Positions 33,150 to 41,636 of a stretch of DNA of 64,000 nucleotides are shown piece after piece. The notes under the pieces are model-generated. The model was not told where the DNA came from. It did no database searches and saw only the letters and a program-made list of their open reading frames with translations. The stretch is from the NCBI RefSeq assembly GCF_017377775.1, contig NZ_JAFVLN010000001.1, positions 682,001 to 746,000 of the forward strand, given 5' to 3'. Made by a program: the position numbers and the translations under genes. Within the stretch, counting starts at the first letter, position 1. Every line of letters begins with the position of its first letter. Origin of the DNA: Streptomyces sp. VRA16 Mangrove soil. GTDB taxonomy: Bacteria; Actinomycetota; Actinomycetes; Streptomycetales; Streptomycetaceae.

Positions 33150-35807
33150 GTGAGCCGCACCGAGAGATCCGCACCCGAACTCGCACCCGTGCCCGCACCC
33201 GCACCCACCGCCACCGCCACCGACGACCGTCCGGGACCGGGCGGCCAGGACACCCCCTCGCACACCCCGCCCGGCAGACGGCAGTTCATCGCCGCGGCCG
33301 CCACCGGCGCCGCGGCGGCCGTCCTCCCCCTGACCCCCGCCGCGGCAGCACCCGGCACCGCCGCCGACGCCGCACCGAGCGCGCGGGCCGCCCAGGGCCC
33401 GGTCGCCGTCAAGCCGTTCGCCCTCGACGCCGTCGCCCTGCTGCCCGGCGCCTTCCGCGACAACCAGCGGCGCAACACCGCCTACCTGCACTTCGTCGAC
33501 ACAGACCGGCTGCTGCACACCTTCCGCAAGAACGTCGGCCTGCCCTCGGGCGCCGCACCCTGCGGCGGCTGGGAGGGCCCGGACGTGGAACTGCGCGGGC
33601 ACAGCACCGGGCACCTGCTCTCCGGGCTCGCGCTCACCTACGCCAACACCGGGGACACCGCCGTCCGCGACAAGGGCCGGGGGCTCGTCGCGGCGCTCGC
33701 CGCATGCCAGGACGCCGCACCGAAAGCGGGCTACGCGACCGGATATCTCTCGGCGTTCCCGGAGAGCTTCTTCGACCGCCTCGAAGCGGGTACGGGCGTC
33801 TGGGCGCCGTACTACACCATCCACAAGATCATGGCGGGGCTCGTCGACCAGTACCGGCTGGCCGGCTGCGACCAGGCTCTCGACGTCGTCCTGCGCCAGG
33901 CAGCCTGGGTCGACCAACGGACCGGCGCGCTGACCCACGACCAGATGCAGCGGGTCCTGCAGACCGAGTTCGGCGGGATGAACGAGGTCCTCGCCGATCT
34001 CCACGAGATCACCGGCGACACGAACTGGTTGAAGGTCGCCGAACGGTTCACGCACGAGGTCGTCTTCGATCCGCTCGCCAAGAACGAGGACCGGCTCGCC
34101 GGCCTGCACGCCAACACGCAGATTCCGAAGATGGTGGGCGCGCTGCGGCTGTGGGAGGAGGGGCTCGACGCCCGCTACCGCACCATCGCCGAGAACTTCT
34201 GGCAGATCGTCACCGACCACCACACGTACGTCATCGGCGGCAACAGCAACGGCGAGGCGTTCCACGAGCCCGACGCCATCGCCTCCCAGCTCTCCAACGG
34301 CTGCTGCGAGAACTGCAACAGCTACAACATGCTCAAGCTGACGCGCCTGATGCACTTCCACGCACCCGACCGCGTCGACCTGCTCGACTACTACGAGCGC
34401 ACCCTGTTCAACCAGATGCTGGGCGAGCAGGACCCCGACTCCGCGCACGGCTTCAACATCTACTACACGGGCCTGGCTCCCGGCTCCTTCAAACAGCAGC
34501 CGTCGTTCATGGGCGAGGACCCGAACGCCTACTCCACGGACTACGACAACTTCTCCTGCGACCAAGGCTCCGGCATGGAGACCCAGGCGAAGTTCGCCGA
34601 GACCGTCTTCTCGCACGGTGCCGACAGCCTGCTCGTGAACCTCTTCGTGCCCGCAGAGGTGACCTGGCGCGAACAGGGCATCACCTGGCGGCAGGCGACC
34701 GGGTTCCCGGACCGGGCCACCACCCTGCTCACCGTCACGGCCGGACGGGCTGAGCACGAACTGCGCGTGCGCATCCCCTCCTGGACGACCGGCTCCCGCG
34801 TCACGCTCAACGGCCGCGCCCTCGCCGACCGGCCGAAGCCGGGCAGCTGGTTCTCGCTGCGCCGCCGCTGGCAGCGCGGCGACCGGCTTGAGGTCACCCT
34901 GCCGATGCGGCTGACCATCGAGCCGACCCCGGACGACCAGGACGTACAGGCCGTCCTGTACGGGCCCGTGGTCCTCGCCGGACAGTACGGCGACAGCGCC
35001 GTGCCGCGCATGCCGCGCCTCGACCCCGGCACCGTGACGCGGACGGCCGCGTCCCCGATGAAGTTCACCGCACGAGCCGACGGCGACACCGTCACCCTGC
35101 TGCCCGTCGCCCGCACCCACCACGTGTACTACAACGTGTACTGGCTGACCGGCGAACCTCCGTCCCCGCCGCCGGAGTTCGCCGCCTGGCACCGCTTCGA
35201 CGAGACGTCGGGCAGCACCGCGGCCGACGCCACGGGCCACGGCATGACCGCCCAGCTGACGGGCGGCGCCACCTGGTCGACCGGCGGAAAGGTAGGCGGC
35301 GCCGTGGCGCTCGACGGCACCGACGGCCACGTGGCCCTGGCCCAGGACGTCATCGCGGGGGCCGCCGCCTACTCCCTGGCGACCTGGGTGCGGCTCGACG
35401 GCGCCCCCGAGGCGTGGACCCGCGTCTTCGACCTCGGCACCGGCACCACCGCCAACCTGTTCCTGACCCCGCGCAGCGACGCCGGCACCCTCCGGTTCGC
35501 CGTCACCGCCGGCGGCGCGGGGGCCGAACAGCGCATCGACGCCGACCCGTTGCCGATCGACACCTGGGTCCACGTGGCGGTGACCTACGGGAACGGCACG
35601 GCCGTCCTCTACGTCGACGGCCAGGAGAAGGGTCGCAACGACCAGGTCACCGCGCAGCCGGACCTGTTCGGCAACCACGTCCGCGCCTGCTACGTCGGAA
35701 AGTCCCAGTACGCCGACCCGTATCTGAAGGGCTCGGTCGACGACTTCCGGATCTACGGCAAGACCCTGACGGCCGCGGAGGTGGCGGCGCTCGCCCAAGG
35801 GAGCTGA
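33150..35807 (+). CDS. Tat-exported GH127-type beta-L-arabinofuranosidase with C-terminal LamG domain
   Basis: 885 residues from GTG 33150 with GAGGAG upstream. A Tat signal is visible: 'GRRQFIAAAATGAAAA' at about residues 42-57 behind a long Pro/Ala-rich leader. The alpha/alpha-barrel has 'GHSTGHLLSGLAL' and a zinc site typical of GH127/146: Glu387 and Cys389 in 'CCENCNSYN', and Cys470 in 'NFSCDQGSGMET', with Asp471 where many members have a second Cys. A concanavalin/LamG domain (~685-885) likely binds polysaccharide. It should remove beta-arabinofuranose from plant glycans. A TGACGTCA palindrome is 14 bases upstream. Confidence 0.88.
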   Translation: MSRTERSAPELAPVPAPAPTATATDDRPGPGGQDTPSHTPPGRRQFIAAAATGAAAAVLPLTPAAAAPGTAADAAPSARAAQGPVAVKPFALDAVALLPGAFRDNQRRNTAYLHFVDTDRLLHTFRKNVGLPSGAAPCGGWEGPDVELRGHSTGHLLSGLALTYANTGDTAVRDKGRGLVAALAACQDAAPKAGYATGYLSAFPESFFDRLEAGTGVWAPYYTIHKIMAGLVDQYRLAGCDQALDVVLRQAAWVDQRTGALTHDQMQRVLQTEFGGMNEVLADLHEITGDTNWLKVAERFTHEVVFDPLAKNEDRLAGLHANTQIPKMVGALRLWEEGLDARYRTIAENFWQIVTDHHTYVIGGNSNGEAFHEPDAIASQLSNGCCENCNSYNMLKLTRLMHFHAPDRVDLLDYYERTLFNQMLGEQDPDSAHGFNIYYTGLAPGSFKQQPSFMGEDPNAYSTDYDNFSCDQGSGMETQAKFAETVFSHGADSLLVNLFVPAEVTWREQGITWRQATGFPDRATTLLTVTAGRAEHELRVRIPSWTTGSRVTLNGRALADRPKPGSWFSLRRRWQRGDRLEVTLPMRLTIEPTPDDQDVQAVLYGPVVLAGQYGDSAVPRMPRLDPGTVTRTAASPMKFTARADGDTVTLLPVARTHHVYYNVYWLTGEPPSPPPEFAAWHRFDETSGSTAADATGHGMTAQLTGGATWSTGGKVGGAVALDGTDGHVALAQDVIAGAAAYSLATWVRLDGAPEAWTRVFDLGTGTTANLFLTPRSDAGTLRFAVTAGGAGAEQRIDADPLPIDTWVHVAVTYGNGTAVLYVDGQEKGRNDQVTAQPDLFGNHVRACYVGKSQYADPYLKGSVDDFRIYGKTLTAAEVAALAQGS

Positions 35808-35948
35808 GCGCGACCGGTATCGGTGGCGCGGTCCGCATCCGATCGCACGGTTGCGGGGCGCGCCACCCTGCAGATGTCGCCCGTCGTGCGAACTCTGTCC
35901 TGGTACGTCAGCATGGGGTGCCACATGCCCGTACGGAGGAGGCCCGCC

Positions 35949-37361
35949 GTGCCGCGACGTCCGCGGAAGGAGAACTGGCGGGTCTCCCACCTGCGCCGCT
36001 CCCGGGGACGGTCCGACGACTCGCTGCACCGGCTCGCCGACCGGGTCGGCCGCTCCGTCGCCCGGATCGGCGCCCTGTGGCGCGAGGCGCCCGTGCACGC
36101 GTCCCACGACTCCTCCCTCGGCCCCGAGGAGGTCGGCCGCTTCCTGCGCGACTGCGGCGCCGTGCTGTGCCGGGCGGGCGAGACCACCCGGCGCGTCGAG
36201 CAGGTGATCGTGGAACTGGGCGCCCGCTACGCCATGCCCCCCGTCCACGCCTTCGTCCTGCCGACCGGTGTCTTCGTACGGATCGGCGACGGACCCGGCG
36301 CGGTCACCGACTTCACCCCCGTCCACCCCGACGACCTGCGCCTCGACCAGATCGGCGAGCTGTACGCGTTCCTCGACGAGTTGCTCCACGACCGGCTGGT
36401 GCCGCCGGAGGAGGGCATGCGCCGTCTCGCCGAGCTGGAGGCCCGTCCGCCGCGTTTCACCGCCGTGCCGCGTATCGCCGGATACGCGATCCTCACGGTC
36501 GGCCTCGGCCTGCTCACCTACCCCAACCCCATGGCGCTCGTGGGCTACGCCGTCCTCGGTGTGGCCGTCGGCCTGCTGCGCGAACTCGTAGTGGGGCCGC
36601 TGCGCCTTCTCGCGCTCGCCCTGCCGGTCGTCGCCGCGGTCGTCGTGACCGTCCTCGCCTACCGCTTCAGCGGACCGCTGCTCGGTGAGAACCCCAGCAA
36701 GATGGTCATCCCGCCGCTGCTGGCGTTCCTGCCCGGTGCGGCCCTGACCATGGGCACGATGGAACTGGCGACGGGATCGCTGGTGTCCGGCTCCTCCCGC
36801 CTCGTCTACGGCGTCAACGTGCTGGTGCTGCTGGCCTTCGGCATCACCATCGGCGCCCAGCTGATGACCGCGCACCCGGTCCCCGACGGCAGCCACGCCC
36901 CGTCGTTCGGAGCGTGGGCGCCCTGGGCCGGGGCCGTGCTGCTCGGGGTCGGCTTCGCGCTCAACTCCTCGGCCTCGCTCACCCGTCTGCCCTGGCTGCT
37001 GGTGGTGCTCGTGTCGGTGGAGGGGGTCCAGCAGTTCGGGCGGTCGCTGGCCGGCACCCTGGTGGGCGCCTTCCTCGGTGGCGTCGTCCTGCCGCTCGTC
37101 GCCCGGATCGTGGAGCAGTGGCGGGCCGCGCCGCCTGCCCAGGTGACGTTCCTGCCCGCCTTCTGGATGCTGGTGCCCGGCTCCCTGAGCCTCACCGGCG
37201 TCGGCGAACTCGTCGCGGGCCACGCGTCCGACGGCCTGCTGACCACGGTGAACGCGCTGCTGACCGTCGTCGCCGTGGCGCTCGGGGTGATGGTCGGAGC
37301 GAGCACCCTGCACAACGGCGGGACGGTGGTGGAGCCCGCGGAGGCGACCCGACAGGACTGA
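35949..37361 (+). CDS. Threonine/serine exporter (ThrE) family membrane protein
   Basis: About 470 residues from GTG 35949, which has GGAGGAGG 6 bases before it. The N-terminal cytoplasmic domain contains 'FLRDCGAVLCRAGETTRRVEQVI', the family hallmark. About ten transmembrane helices follow, including 'VPRIAGYAILTVGLGLLTY' and 'FLPAFWMLVPGSLSLTGVGEL'. ThrE proteins export threonine and serine. Both halves (DUF1212 and DUF3815-like) are fused in one protein, the usual actinobacterial form. It follows GH127 by 141 bases with no clear terminator. Confidence 0.88.
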   Translation: MPRRPRKENWRVSHLRRSRGRSDDSLHRLADRVGRSVARIGALWREAPVHASHDSSLGPEEVGRFLRDCGAVLCRAGETTRRVEQVIVELGARYAMPPVHAFVLPTGVFVRIGDGPGAVTDFTPVHPDDLRLDQIGELYAFLDELLHDRLVPPEEGMRRLAELEARPPRFTAVPRIAGYAILTVGLGLLTYPNPMALVGYAVLGVAVGLLRELVVGPLRLLALALPVVAAVVVTVLAYRFSGPLLGENPSKMVIPPLLAFLPGAALTMGTMELATGSLVSGSSRLVYGVNVLVLLAFGITIGAQLMTAHPVPDGSHAPSFGAWAPWAGAVLLGVGFALNSSASLTRLPWLLVVLVSVEGVQQFGRSLAGTLVGAFLGGVVLPLVARIVEQWRAAPPAQVTFLPAFWMLVPGSLSLTGVGELVAGHASDGLLTTVNALLTVVAVALGVMVGASTLHNGGTVVEPAEATRQD

Positions 37362-37417
37362 GCGGGGCGCGAGGGTGGAGTGGTGCGCGGCGGCCGGAAA
37401 AGTTTTCGCGCCCGGGC

Positions 37418-37443
37418 GGCAACCTCGCGTGAGGTCGCGCGTC
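37418..37443 (+). promoter_or_regulatory. ECF-sigma-type promoter (GGCAAC-N16-CGTC)
   Basis: GGCAAC at 37418-37423 and CGTC at 37440-37443, spaced by 16 bases, match the -35 and -10 of promoters read by SigE-family ECF factors. It lies 55 bases before the LAHTG gene, the first gene of the operon that encodes such a sigma factor, so autoregulation is likely. Confidence 0.6.
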
Positions 37444-37498
37444 GTGTGGGGGTGAAGGGTGCCGCCCGGCGTCCTCGACCCGACCGTGGAGTACGACC

Positions 37499-37945
37499 GT
37501 GAACCGTCTCGTCCCCGCCCGCAGTGCCGTCGTCGCCGCCGGACTGCTGGCCGCACTGGCCGCGACCCACCCCGCCGACGCCGCACCCGCGCACCCGACC
37601 GCCACCCCCTCGGCCACCGCGGTCGCCACCCCGAGCCCGGTGCCCTCCGCCTCCACGAGCAGCGCCCCGGAACCGTCCGCGAGCCTCCCGCCGTCGGCGC
37701 AGCCCTCCGCGGTGCCGTCCGCCTCGCCCACCCGTCCCGGCGACGACGGGAACACCGTGCCCAGCGCGGCGCCCAGCACCGCACCCGGCGGGACCGCGAC
37801 CCCGTCCCCCGCCCCCGCCAAGGACGAGCTCGCCCATACTGGTGCCTCGAACGGGGTGACCACCGCCATGGGCGCCGGGGCGGCCGTGCTCGTCGCGGGC
37901 GGCGCGGGGGCCCTCATCGCCGTACGCCGCCGCTCGCACCGCTGA
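37499..37945 (+). CDS. LAHTG-motif sortase-anchored surface protein
   Basis: 148 residues from GTG 37499. Signal peptide with core 'AVVAAGLLAALAATHPADA' (cleavage near residue 29), then a long Pro/Ser/Thr/Ala-rich stretch likely to span the wall, then LAHTG at 111-115, a hydrophobic helix and 'RRRSHR'. LAxTG is the motif of class E sortases in Streptomyces. There is no folded domain. It is followed 1 base later by a sigma factor gene, suggesting that the sigma factor reports on or controls the cell surface. Confidence 0.82.
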   Translation: MNRLVPARSAVVAAGLLAALAATHPADAAPAHPTATPSATAVATPSPVPSASTSSAPEPSASLPPSAQPSAVPSASPTRPGDDGNTVPSAAPSTAPGGTATPSPAPAKDELAHTGASNGVTTAMGAGAAVLVAGGAGALIAVRRRSHR

Positions 37946-37946
37946 C

Positions 37947-38684
37947 GTGCCCCACCCGAGGACCCTTGTGCCCAGCCCCGCTCTGACCGAACTCGCCCCA
38001 CGGACGCTGCCGTTCACGCTCCCGCGCGGCCGCCGTGCCCGCTCGGGACGGCGGGATCTGCTGCGCGGGCTGCTGCGCCGCGACCGGTCCACCCTCGAAG
38101 CGGCCGGCCCGGCCGCCGACGGGGTGGCCCGGCCCGGCCCCCGCCACCCGTCCGCGAGTCCGCGGCCGTACGGCGCCGGGGGCGCGCACGCGGAGCGGCC
38201 GCCCACGCTCACCGACCTGTACCACGCGCACCGGCTGCGGATGGTCCGGCTCGCGGTGCTGCTCGTGGACGACCCGGCCACCGCCGAGGACGTCGTGCAG
38301 GACGCTTTCACCGCCCTCTACCGCCGGCACGGCGAACAGATCACCGAGGTGGACAACGCGCTCGGCTATCTGCGCACCTCGGTCGTCAACACCGCCAGGT
38401 CGGTGCTGCGCCGCCGCCGCACCGCACGGGCCTGGACCCCGCCACCGGCCGGTGAAGCCCCGTCCGCCGAGGACTCCGTCGTGCTCGACGAGGCCCACCG
38501 CGAGGTCCTCGCCGCGCTCGCCCGGCTCACCCCGCGCCGCCGCGAGGTCCTCGTCCTGCGCTACTGGGCCGACCTCAGCGAGGCCGAGATAGCCGCCACG
38601 CTCGGTATCAGCGCGGGCGCGGTGAAGTCGAACGCGAGCCGGGCCCTTGACGCACTCGAAAAGATTCTGGAGGGCCGGATATGA
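37947..38684 (+). CDS. ECF RNA polymerase sigma factor, SigE-family type
   Basis: 245 residues from GTG 37947 (GTG 37968 also possible). Region 2: 'LTDLYHAHRLRMVRLAVLLVDDPATAEDVVQDAFTALYRR' (parts RLAVLLVDDPATAEDVVQDAF). Region 4: 'LARLTPRRREVLVLRYWADLSEAEIAATLGISAGAVKSNASRAL' (parts RREVLVLRYWADLSEAEIA). An ~85-residue Arg/Pro-rich N-terminal extension precedes region 2, unusual for ECF factors. It lies inside an operon with the LAHTG protein and a single-pass membrane protein whose start overlaps its stop by 4 bases (ATGA). Confidence 0.9.
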   Translation: MPHPRTLVPSPALTELAPRTLPFTLPRGRRARSGRRDLLRGLLRRDRSTLEAAGPAADGVARPGPRHPSASPRPYGAGGAHAERPPTLTDLYHAHRLRMVRLAVLLVDDPATAEDVVQDAFTALYRRHGEQITEVDNALGYLRTSVVNTARSVLRRRRTARAWTPPPAGEAPSAEDSVVLDEAHREVLAALARLTPRRREVLVLRYWADLSEAEIAATLGISAGAVKSNASRALDALEKILEGRI

Positions 38685-39133
38685 CGCCCCGCACACCTCG
38701 GGCCGACGCTCCGCCCGGCCACCCCGAACGCGCCACGGAACGACTGCTCCGAGAAGCGCTCGCCGCCCGCGCCGACAGCATCACCGTACGGACCCTGCGC
38801 CCGGCCCGGCCGCCGGTGCCGCAGCCGCGCCGTCTGCCGTGGCCGCCCCGCGGATGGCGCCGCTACGCCCTGCCGCTCGTCGGCCTCGCCACGGCGGTGA
38901 TCGCCGCCATGGTCGTCGGCCACCTCCTCATGGGTCCGGACCGCGACCGCCGGCCCGTACCGCCGGCGGCGCCACCGTCGCCGACCGGTTCACGGCTCCC
39001 CGCCACACCGAGCCCGTCGCTCCCGCCCTCGGGCACCGCGACACCGAGCTCGGTCGTCCCGTCGCCCTCGTCACCGCCGACCAACACCGGCGACAACAGC
39101 GCCACGCCGTCGCGGGGCACGTCCTCGCCTTAG
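38681..39133 (+). CDS. Single-pass membrane protein, possible anti-sigma factor
   Basis: 150 residues from ATG 38681, coupled to the sigma gene by ATGA overlap. The N-terminal ~65 residues are cytoplasmic-looking ('ATERLLREALAARADSITVR'), then one helix 'YALPLVGLATAVIAAMVVGHLL', then a Ser/Pro/Thr-rich extracytoplasmic tail. Position, topology and coupling fit an anti-sigma factor or membrane sensor for the ECF factor, but there is no zinc-binding HxxxCxxC motif and I recognise no family. Function inferred from context only. Confidence 0.7.
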   Translation: MTPRTPRADAPPGHPERATERLLREALAARADSITVRTLRPARPPVPQPRRLPWPPRGWRRYALPLVGLATAVIAAMVVGHLLMGPDRDRRPVPPAAPPSPTGSRLPATPSPSLPPSGTATPSSVVPSPSSPPTNTGDNSATPSRGTSSP

Positions 39134-39160
39134 GGCGGCCCCGGTCTCCGTGCGCAGTTG

Positions 39161-39174
39161 GGGCCGAACGGCCC
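39161..39174. promoter_or_regulatory. DevR/DosR-like dyad GGGCCGAACGGCCC (copy 1)
   Basis: A GGGNC-N4-GNCCC dyad, 92 bases upstream of the flavodoxin-like gene. The identical sequence recurs before the universal stress protein gene (39813) and, with one change, before gap-2 (45536). Mycobacterial DosR boxes have the same half-site geometry. Confidence 0.55.
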
Positions 39175-39265
39175 ACCGGGATGCCCGGCGCGACCCTGGG
39201 GACGGGGCGCGGGGCGCCGGACGCTGGAGAGGGGCGGAGCCCGGCCGGAGGAAGGAGGCCGCGTC

Positions 39266-39784
39266 ATGATCCCCATCAGGCCACTGGTCCTCGTCGCGTA
39301 CGGCAGCAGGAACGGGGCGACGGCCGCCATCGCGTCCCGCCTCGGTGACGACCTGCGCGCCCACGGATGCGAGGCCGACGTCCGCCCTGCCGCCGACGTC
39401 GACGACATCACCCGCTACGACGCCGTGATCATCGGCGGCGCCCTCTGCTCCAGCCACTGGCACGGCGATGCCCGCCGTCTTGCGGCCCGCGCCCGCTGGA
39501 CGCTGCGGCACCGGCCCGTGTGGCTGTTCAGCAGCGGCCCCCTGGACACGTCGGCGGCCGAGCACGACATCCCGCCGGTGCCGTTCGTGCGCCGCACGGC
39601 CACCCGGATCGGGGCCCGCGGCCACGTCACCTTCGGCGGCTGCCTCGGCGCGCACCCCAAGGGGTGGCCGGCCCGCGCCGCCTTCAACTCCGGCCGGGGC
39701 GGCGACTTCCGCGACGTCGGCCGCATCGACGCCTGGGCCGAGACCATCGCGCACGAGGTCGTCACCGAACGCACCACGGCCTGA
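39266..39784 (+). CDS. Flavodoxin-domain protein (HemG-like)
   Basis: 172 residues from ATG 39266 (GGAGG 8 bases upstream). 'VLVAYGSRNGATAAIASRL' is the FMN phosphate loop of flavodoxins, 'YDAVIIGGALCSSHWHGDAR' and 'VWLFSSGPLDTS' follow in order as in protoporphyrinogen oxidase HemG-type flavodoxins. It may act as an electron carrier under low oxygen. A DevR-like dyad lies upstream and a hairpin with a second dyad follows the stop. Confidence 0.85.
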   Translation: MIPIRPLVLVAYGSRNGATAAIASRLGDDLRAHGCEADVRPAADVDDITRYDAVIIGGALCSSHWHGDARRLAARARWTLRHRPVWLFSSGPLDTSAAEHDIPPVPFVRRTATRIGARGHVTFGGCLGAHPKGWPARAAFNSGRGGDFRDVGRIDAWAETIAHEVVTERTTA

Positions 39785-39806
39785 ACGGAGCGGTCCCTTC
39801 GGCGGC

Positions 39807-39833
39807 GGCACAGGGCCGAACGGCCCTCGTGCC
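39807..39833 (+). promoter_or_regulatory. Hairpin containing DevR-like dyad copy 2, between flavodoxin and usp genes
   Basis: GGCAC-A-GGGCC-GAAC-GGCCC-TC-GTGCC: a near-perfect stem (39807-39833) with the same GGGCCGAACGGCCC core (39813-39826) as copy 1. It could end the flavodoxin transcript, serve as an operator for the usp gene 76 bases on, or both. Confidence 0.55.
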
Positions 39834-39901
39834 ACCGGTGCCCGCCCGACGACGCTGGGGCCCACGACCGGGCACCGGACCGGAACGGGGAAAGGAACCG
39901 T

Positions 39902-40567
39902 ATGCGGGGGACGATCGTCGCCGTCACGGACGGCGGCGTGCGCGGGCGGGCCGCGGGGCAGTGGGCGGCGCTCGAAACGGCACGAACCGGTGGCCGGCTG
40001 ATGATGACCGGCGAGCGCGACGCCGGCGCGCTGTGCCGACTGGCCCGGCACGCCCGCCTGTTGGTCCTCGGGGCGGACGACCCGGCCGCCCGGCCCGTGG
40101 CCCGGCACGCGGTCTGCCCCGTGGTCCTCGTCCCGCACACACCGGCCACGGTCCTCGAACGGGAGATCGCGCTCCTCCTGGACGCCCGTCGGCCCGCGCA
40201 CGGCGCCCTCGGCTTCGCCTTCGAGCGGGCCCGGCTGCTCGGAGCCCGCCTGCGCGCCGTGCACGCGTGGAGCCCGCCCGGAGACGCGGCACGGGAACGG
40301 CCGTTCCCCGTACCGGAGGCGGACCGGGCGCGGTGGGAGGACCAGGAGGTCCAGGCCCTGTCCGACGCGTTGCGTCCCTGGCGCGCACGGTACCCGGACG
40401 TGCGGGTCGTGCCGGACGTCGTCCGCTTCACCGCCGACGAGGCGCTCGCGTGGGCGGTGCCGCGGTCCCAGCTCCTCGTCGTCAGTCCCGGTGGACCTCA
40501 TCTCGACCGGTCCCTGCGGGCCCTGGTGGCGCGGTCCTGCGGCGCGCTCGTCGTCGTACCGTGGTGA
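39902..40567 (+). CDS. Universal stress protein family (UspA-like, two-domain)
   Basis: 221 residues from ATG 39902 (GGAAAGGAACC upstream). The C-terminal UspA domain shows 'GALGFAFERARLLGARLRAVHAWSPP' and 'SQLLVVSPGGPHLDRSLRALVARSCGALVVVPW' (parts VARSCGALVVVPW). The N-terminal half is a shortened first domain ('LLVLGADDP', 'HAVCPVVLVPH'). The G-2x-G-9x-G(S/T) ATP loop is only partly kept. Such proteins rise in stationary phase and hypoxia, consistent with the DevR-like dyad upstream. Confidence 0.82.
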   Translation: MRGTIVAVTDGGVRGRAAGQWAALETARTGGRLMMTGERDAGALCRLARHARLLVLGADDPAARPVARHAVCPVVLVPHTPATVLEREIALLLDARRPAHGALGFAFERARLLGARLRAVHAWSPPGDAARERPFPVPEADRARWEDQEVQALSDALRPWRARYPDVRVVPDVVRFTADEALAWAVPRSQLLVVSPGGPHLDRSLRALVARSCGALVVVPW

Positions 40568-40667
40568 AGCAGGGACGCAAGGGGGCCCCAGGGCCGCCGG
40601 CGCGGGCGGGGCCAGGGTGTAGCCGCGGGGGTGCCGGCACCGGGGGAAGATCGGAGAGCGGACGCAC

Positions 40668-41636
40668 ATGAGCGGATCGACGACGGCATCGCGGGCCCTG
40701 GTCCTGGAGGAGTTCGGCACCCTGCCGCGGCTCGTGGAGCGGGCCGCGCCCGCGCCACGCCCCGGCCACACCCTCGTACGGATGGCGGCGGCGAGCCTCG
40801 GCCACCTCGATCTGAACGTCGTCGACGGCGAGTTCGGCATTCTGCCCGCGCTGCCGTTCGTCCCCGGCGTGCAGGGCAGCGGCTTCGTCCTCGCCTCGGA
40901 CCCGCACCCCGAGGGCGCCCTGGTCCGGCTGCGCGGCGAGGGGATCGGCCTGAGCCGCGACGGAGCCTGGGCGGAGCACGCGCTCGTACCGGACGCGGCG
41001 GTCGAGCCCGTGCCCGAGGGAATCGACCCGGTCCTCGCCTGCATCTGCTTCACCCCCGTCGGCACGGCCTGGGCCTCGGTCCACCCGATCGCCCAAGTGC
41101 GGCCGGGGGAGCGGGTGTTGGTGACCGGCGCCGCCGGGGCCGTCGGCGCCGTCGCCGTGCAGCTCGCGGCGCGGGCCGGCGCGGAGGTGATCGGCGTGGT
41201 CGGCCGCCCGGCCAAGCTGGAGCACGTACCCGCGGTCGCGCGGTCCGTGCTCGCCGCCGACCTGGACGAAGCGCGCGGGGGCGCCCCCGTCGACGTACTG
41301 ATCGACACCGTCGGCGGACGGGTCCTGCGCGACGCGCTCACCCTGGTCCGGTCCGGCGGCAGGGCCGCGCTCCTCGGCTACACGGCGGGCCGCGAACTCA
41401 CCGTGGACCTGGCCGACTTCTGCCTCGCGGATGTCGCCCTCCTGCCCGTGAACATGCTGCGCCGCGGCCCGCAGGCCACCCCCGAGGTGCTGCGGCTGCT
41501 GCCCGACCTGATGTCCGGCGCGCTGTCGTTGCCGTACGAGCGGCACGGCATGGCGGACCTCGCCGAGACCGTGGAACGCCTGCGGACCGGAGCGGTGGTC
41601 GGCGCCGTCGCCCTCGACATGGCGGACTCTCCCTAG
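40668..41636 (+). CDS. MDR-type zinc-free alcohol dehydrogenase/quinone oxidoreductase
   Basis: 322 residues from ATG 40668 (GGGGGAAG, GGAGAG upstream). GroES-like N-domain with 'HTLVRMAAASLGHLDLNVVDGEFG', then Rossmann 'GERVLVTGAAGAVGAVAVQLA'. The catalytic zinc Cys/His set is missing, so it is of the quinone-reductase/enoyl-reductase group using NADPH. It follows the usp gene by 100 bases and its end overlaps the convergent GH3 gene by 4 bases. Confidence 0.88.
   Translation: MSGSTTASRALVLEEFGTLPRLVERAAPAPRPGHTLVRMAAASLGHLDLNVVDGEFGILPALPFVPGVQGSGFVLASDPHPEGALVRLRGEGIGLSRDGAWAEHALVPDAAVEPVPEGIDPVLACICFTPVGTAWASVHPIAQVRPGERVLVTGAAGAVGAVAVQLAARAGAEVIGVVGRPAKLEHVPAVARSVLAADLDEARGGAPVDVLIDTVGGRVLRDALTLVRSGGRAALLGYTAGRELTVDLADFCLADVALLPVNMLRRGPQATPEVLRLLPDLMSGALSLPYERHGMADLAETVERLRTGAVVGAVALDMADSP

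Noticed and set aside
33105..37784. A 1559-codon minus-strand open frame opposite GH127 and ThrE
   Set aside because: It is a GC-bias shadow: composition is Arg/Gly/Val/His-rich with no family motifs, and it lies opposite two well-supported genes.
40568..40667. Possible fourth DevR-like dyad upstream of the alcohol dehydrogenase gene
   Set aside because: GGGGGCCCCAGGGCC does not fit GGGNC-N4-GNCCC on both sides.
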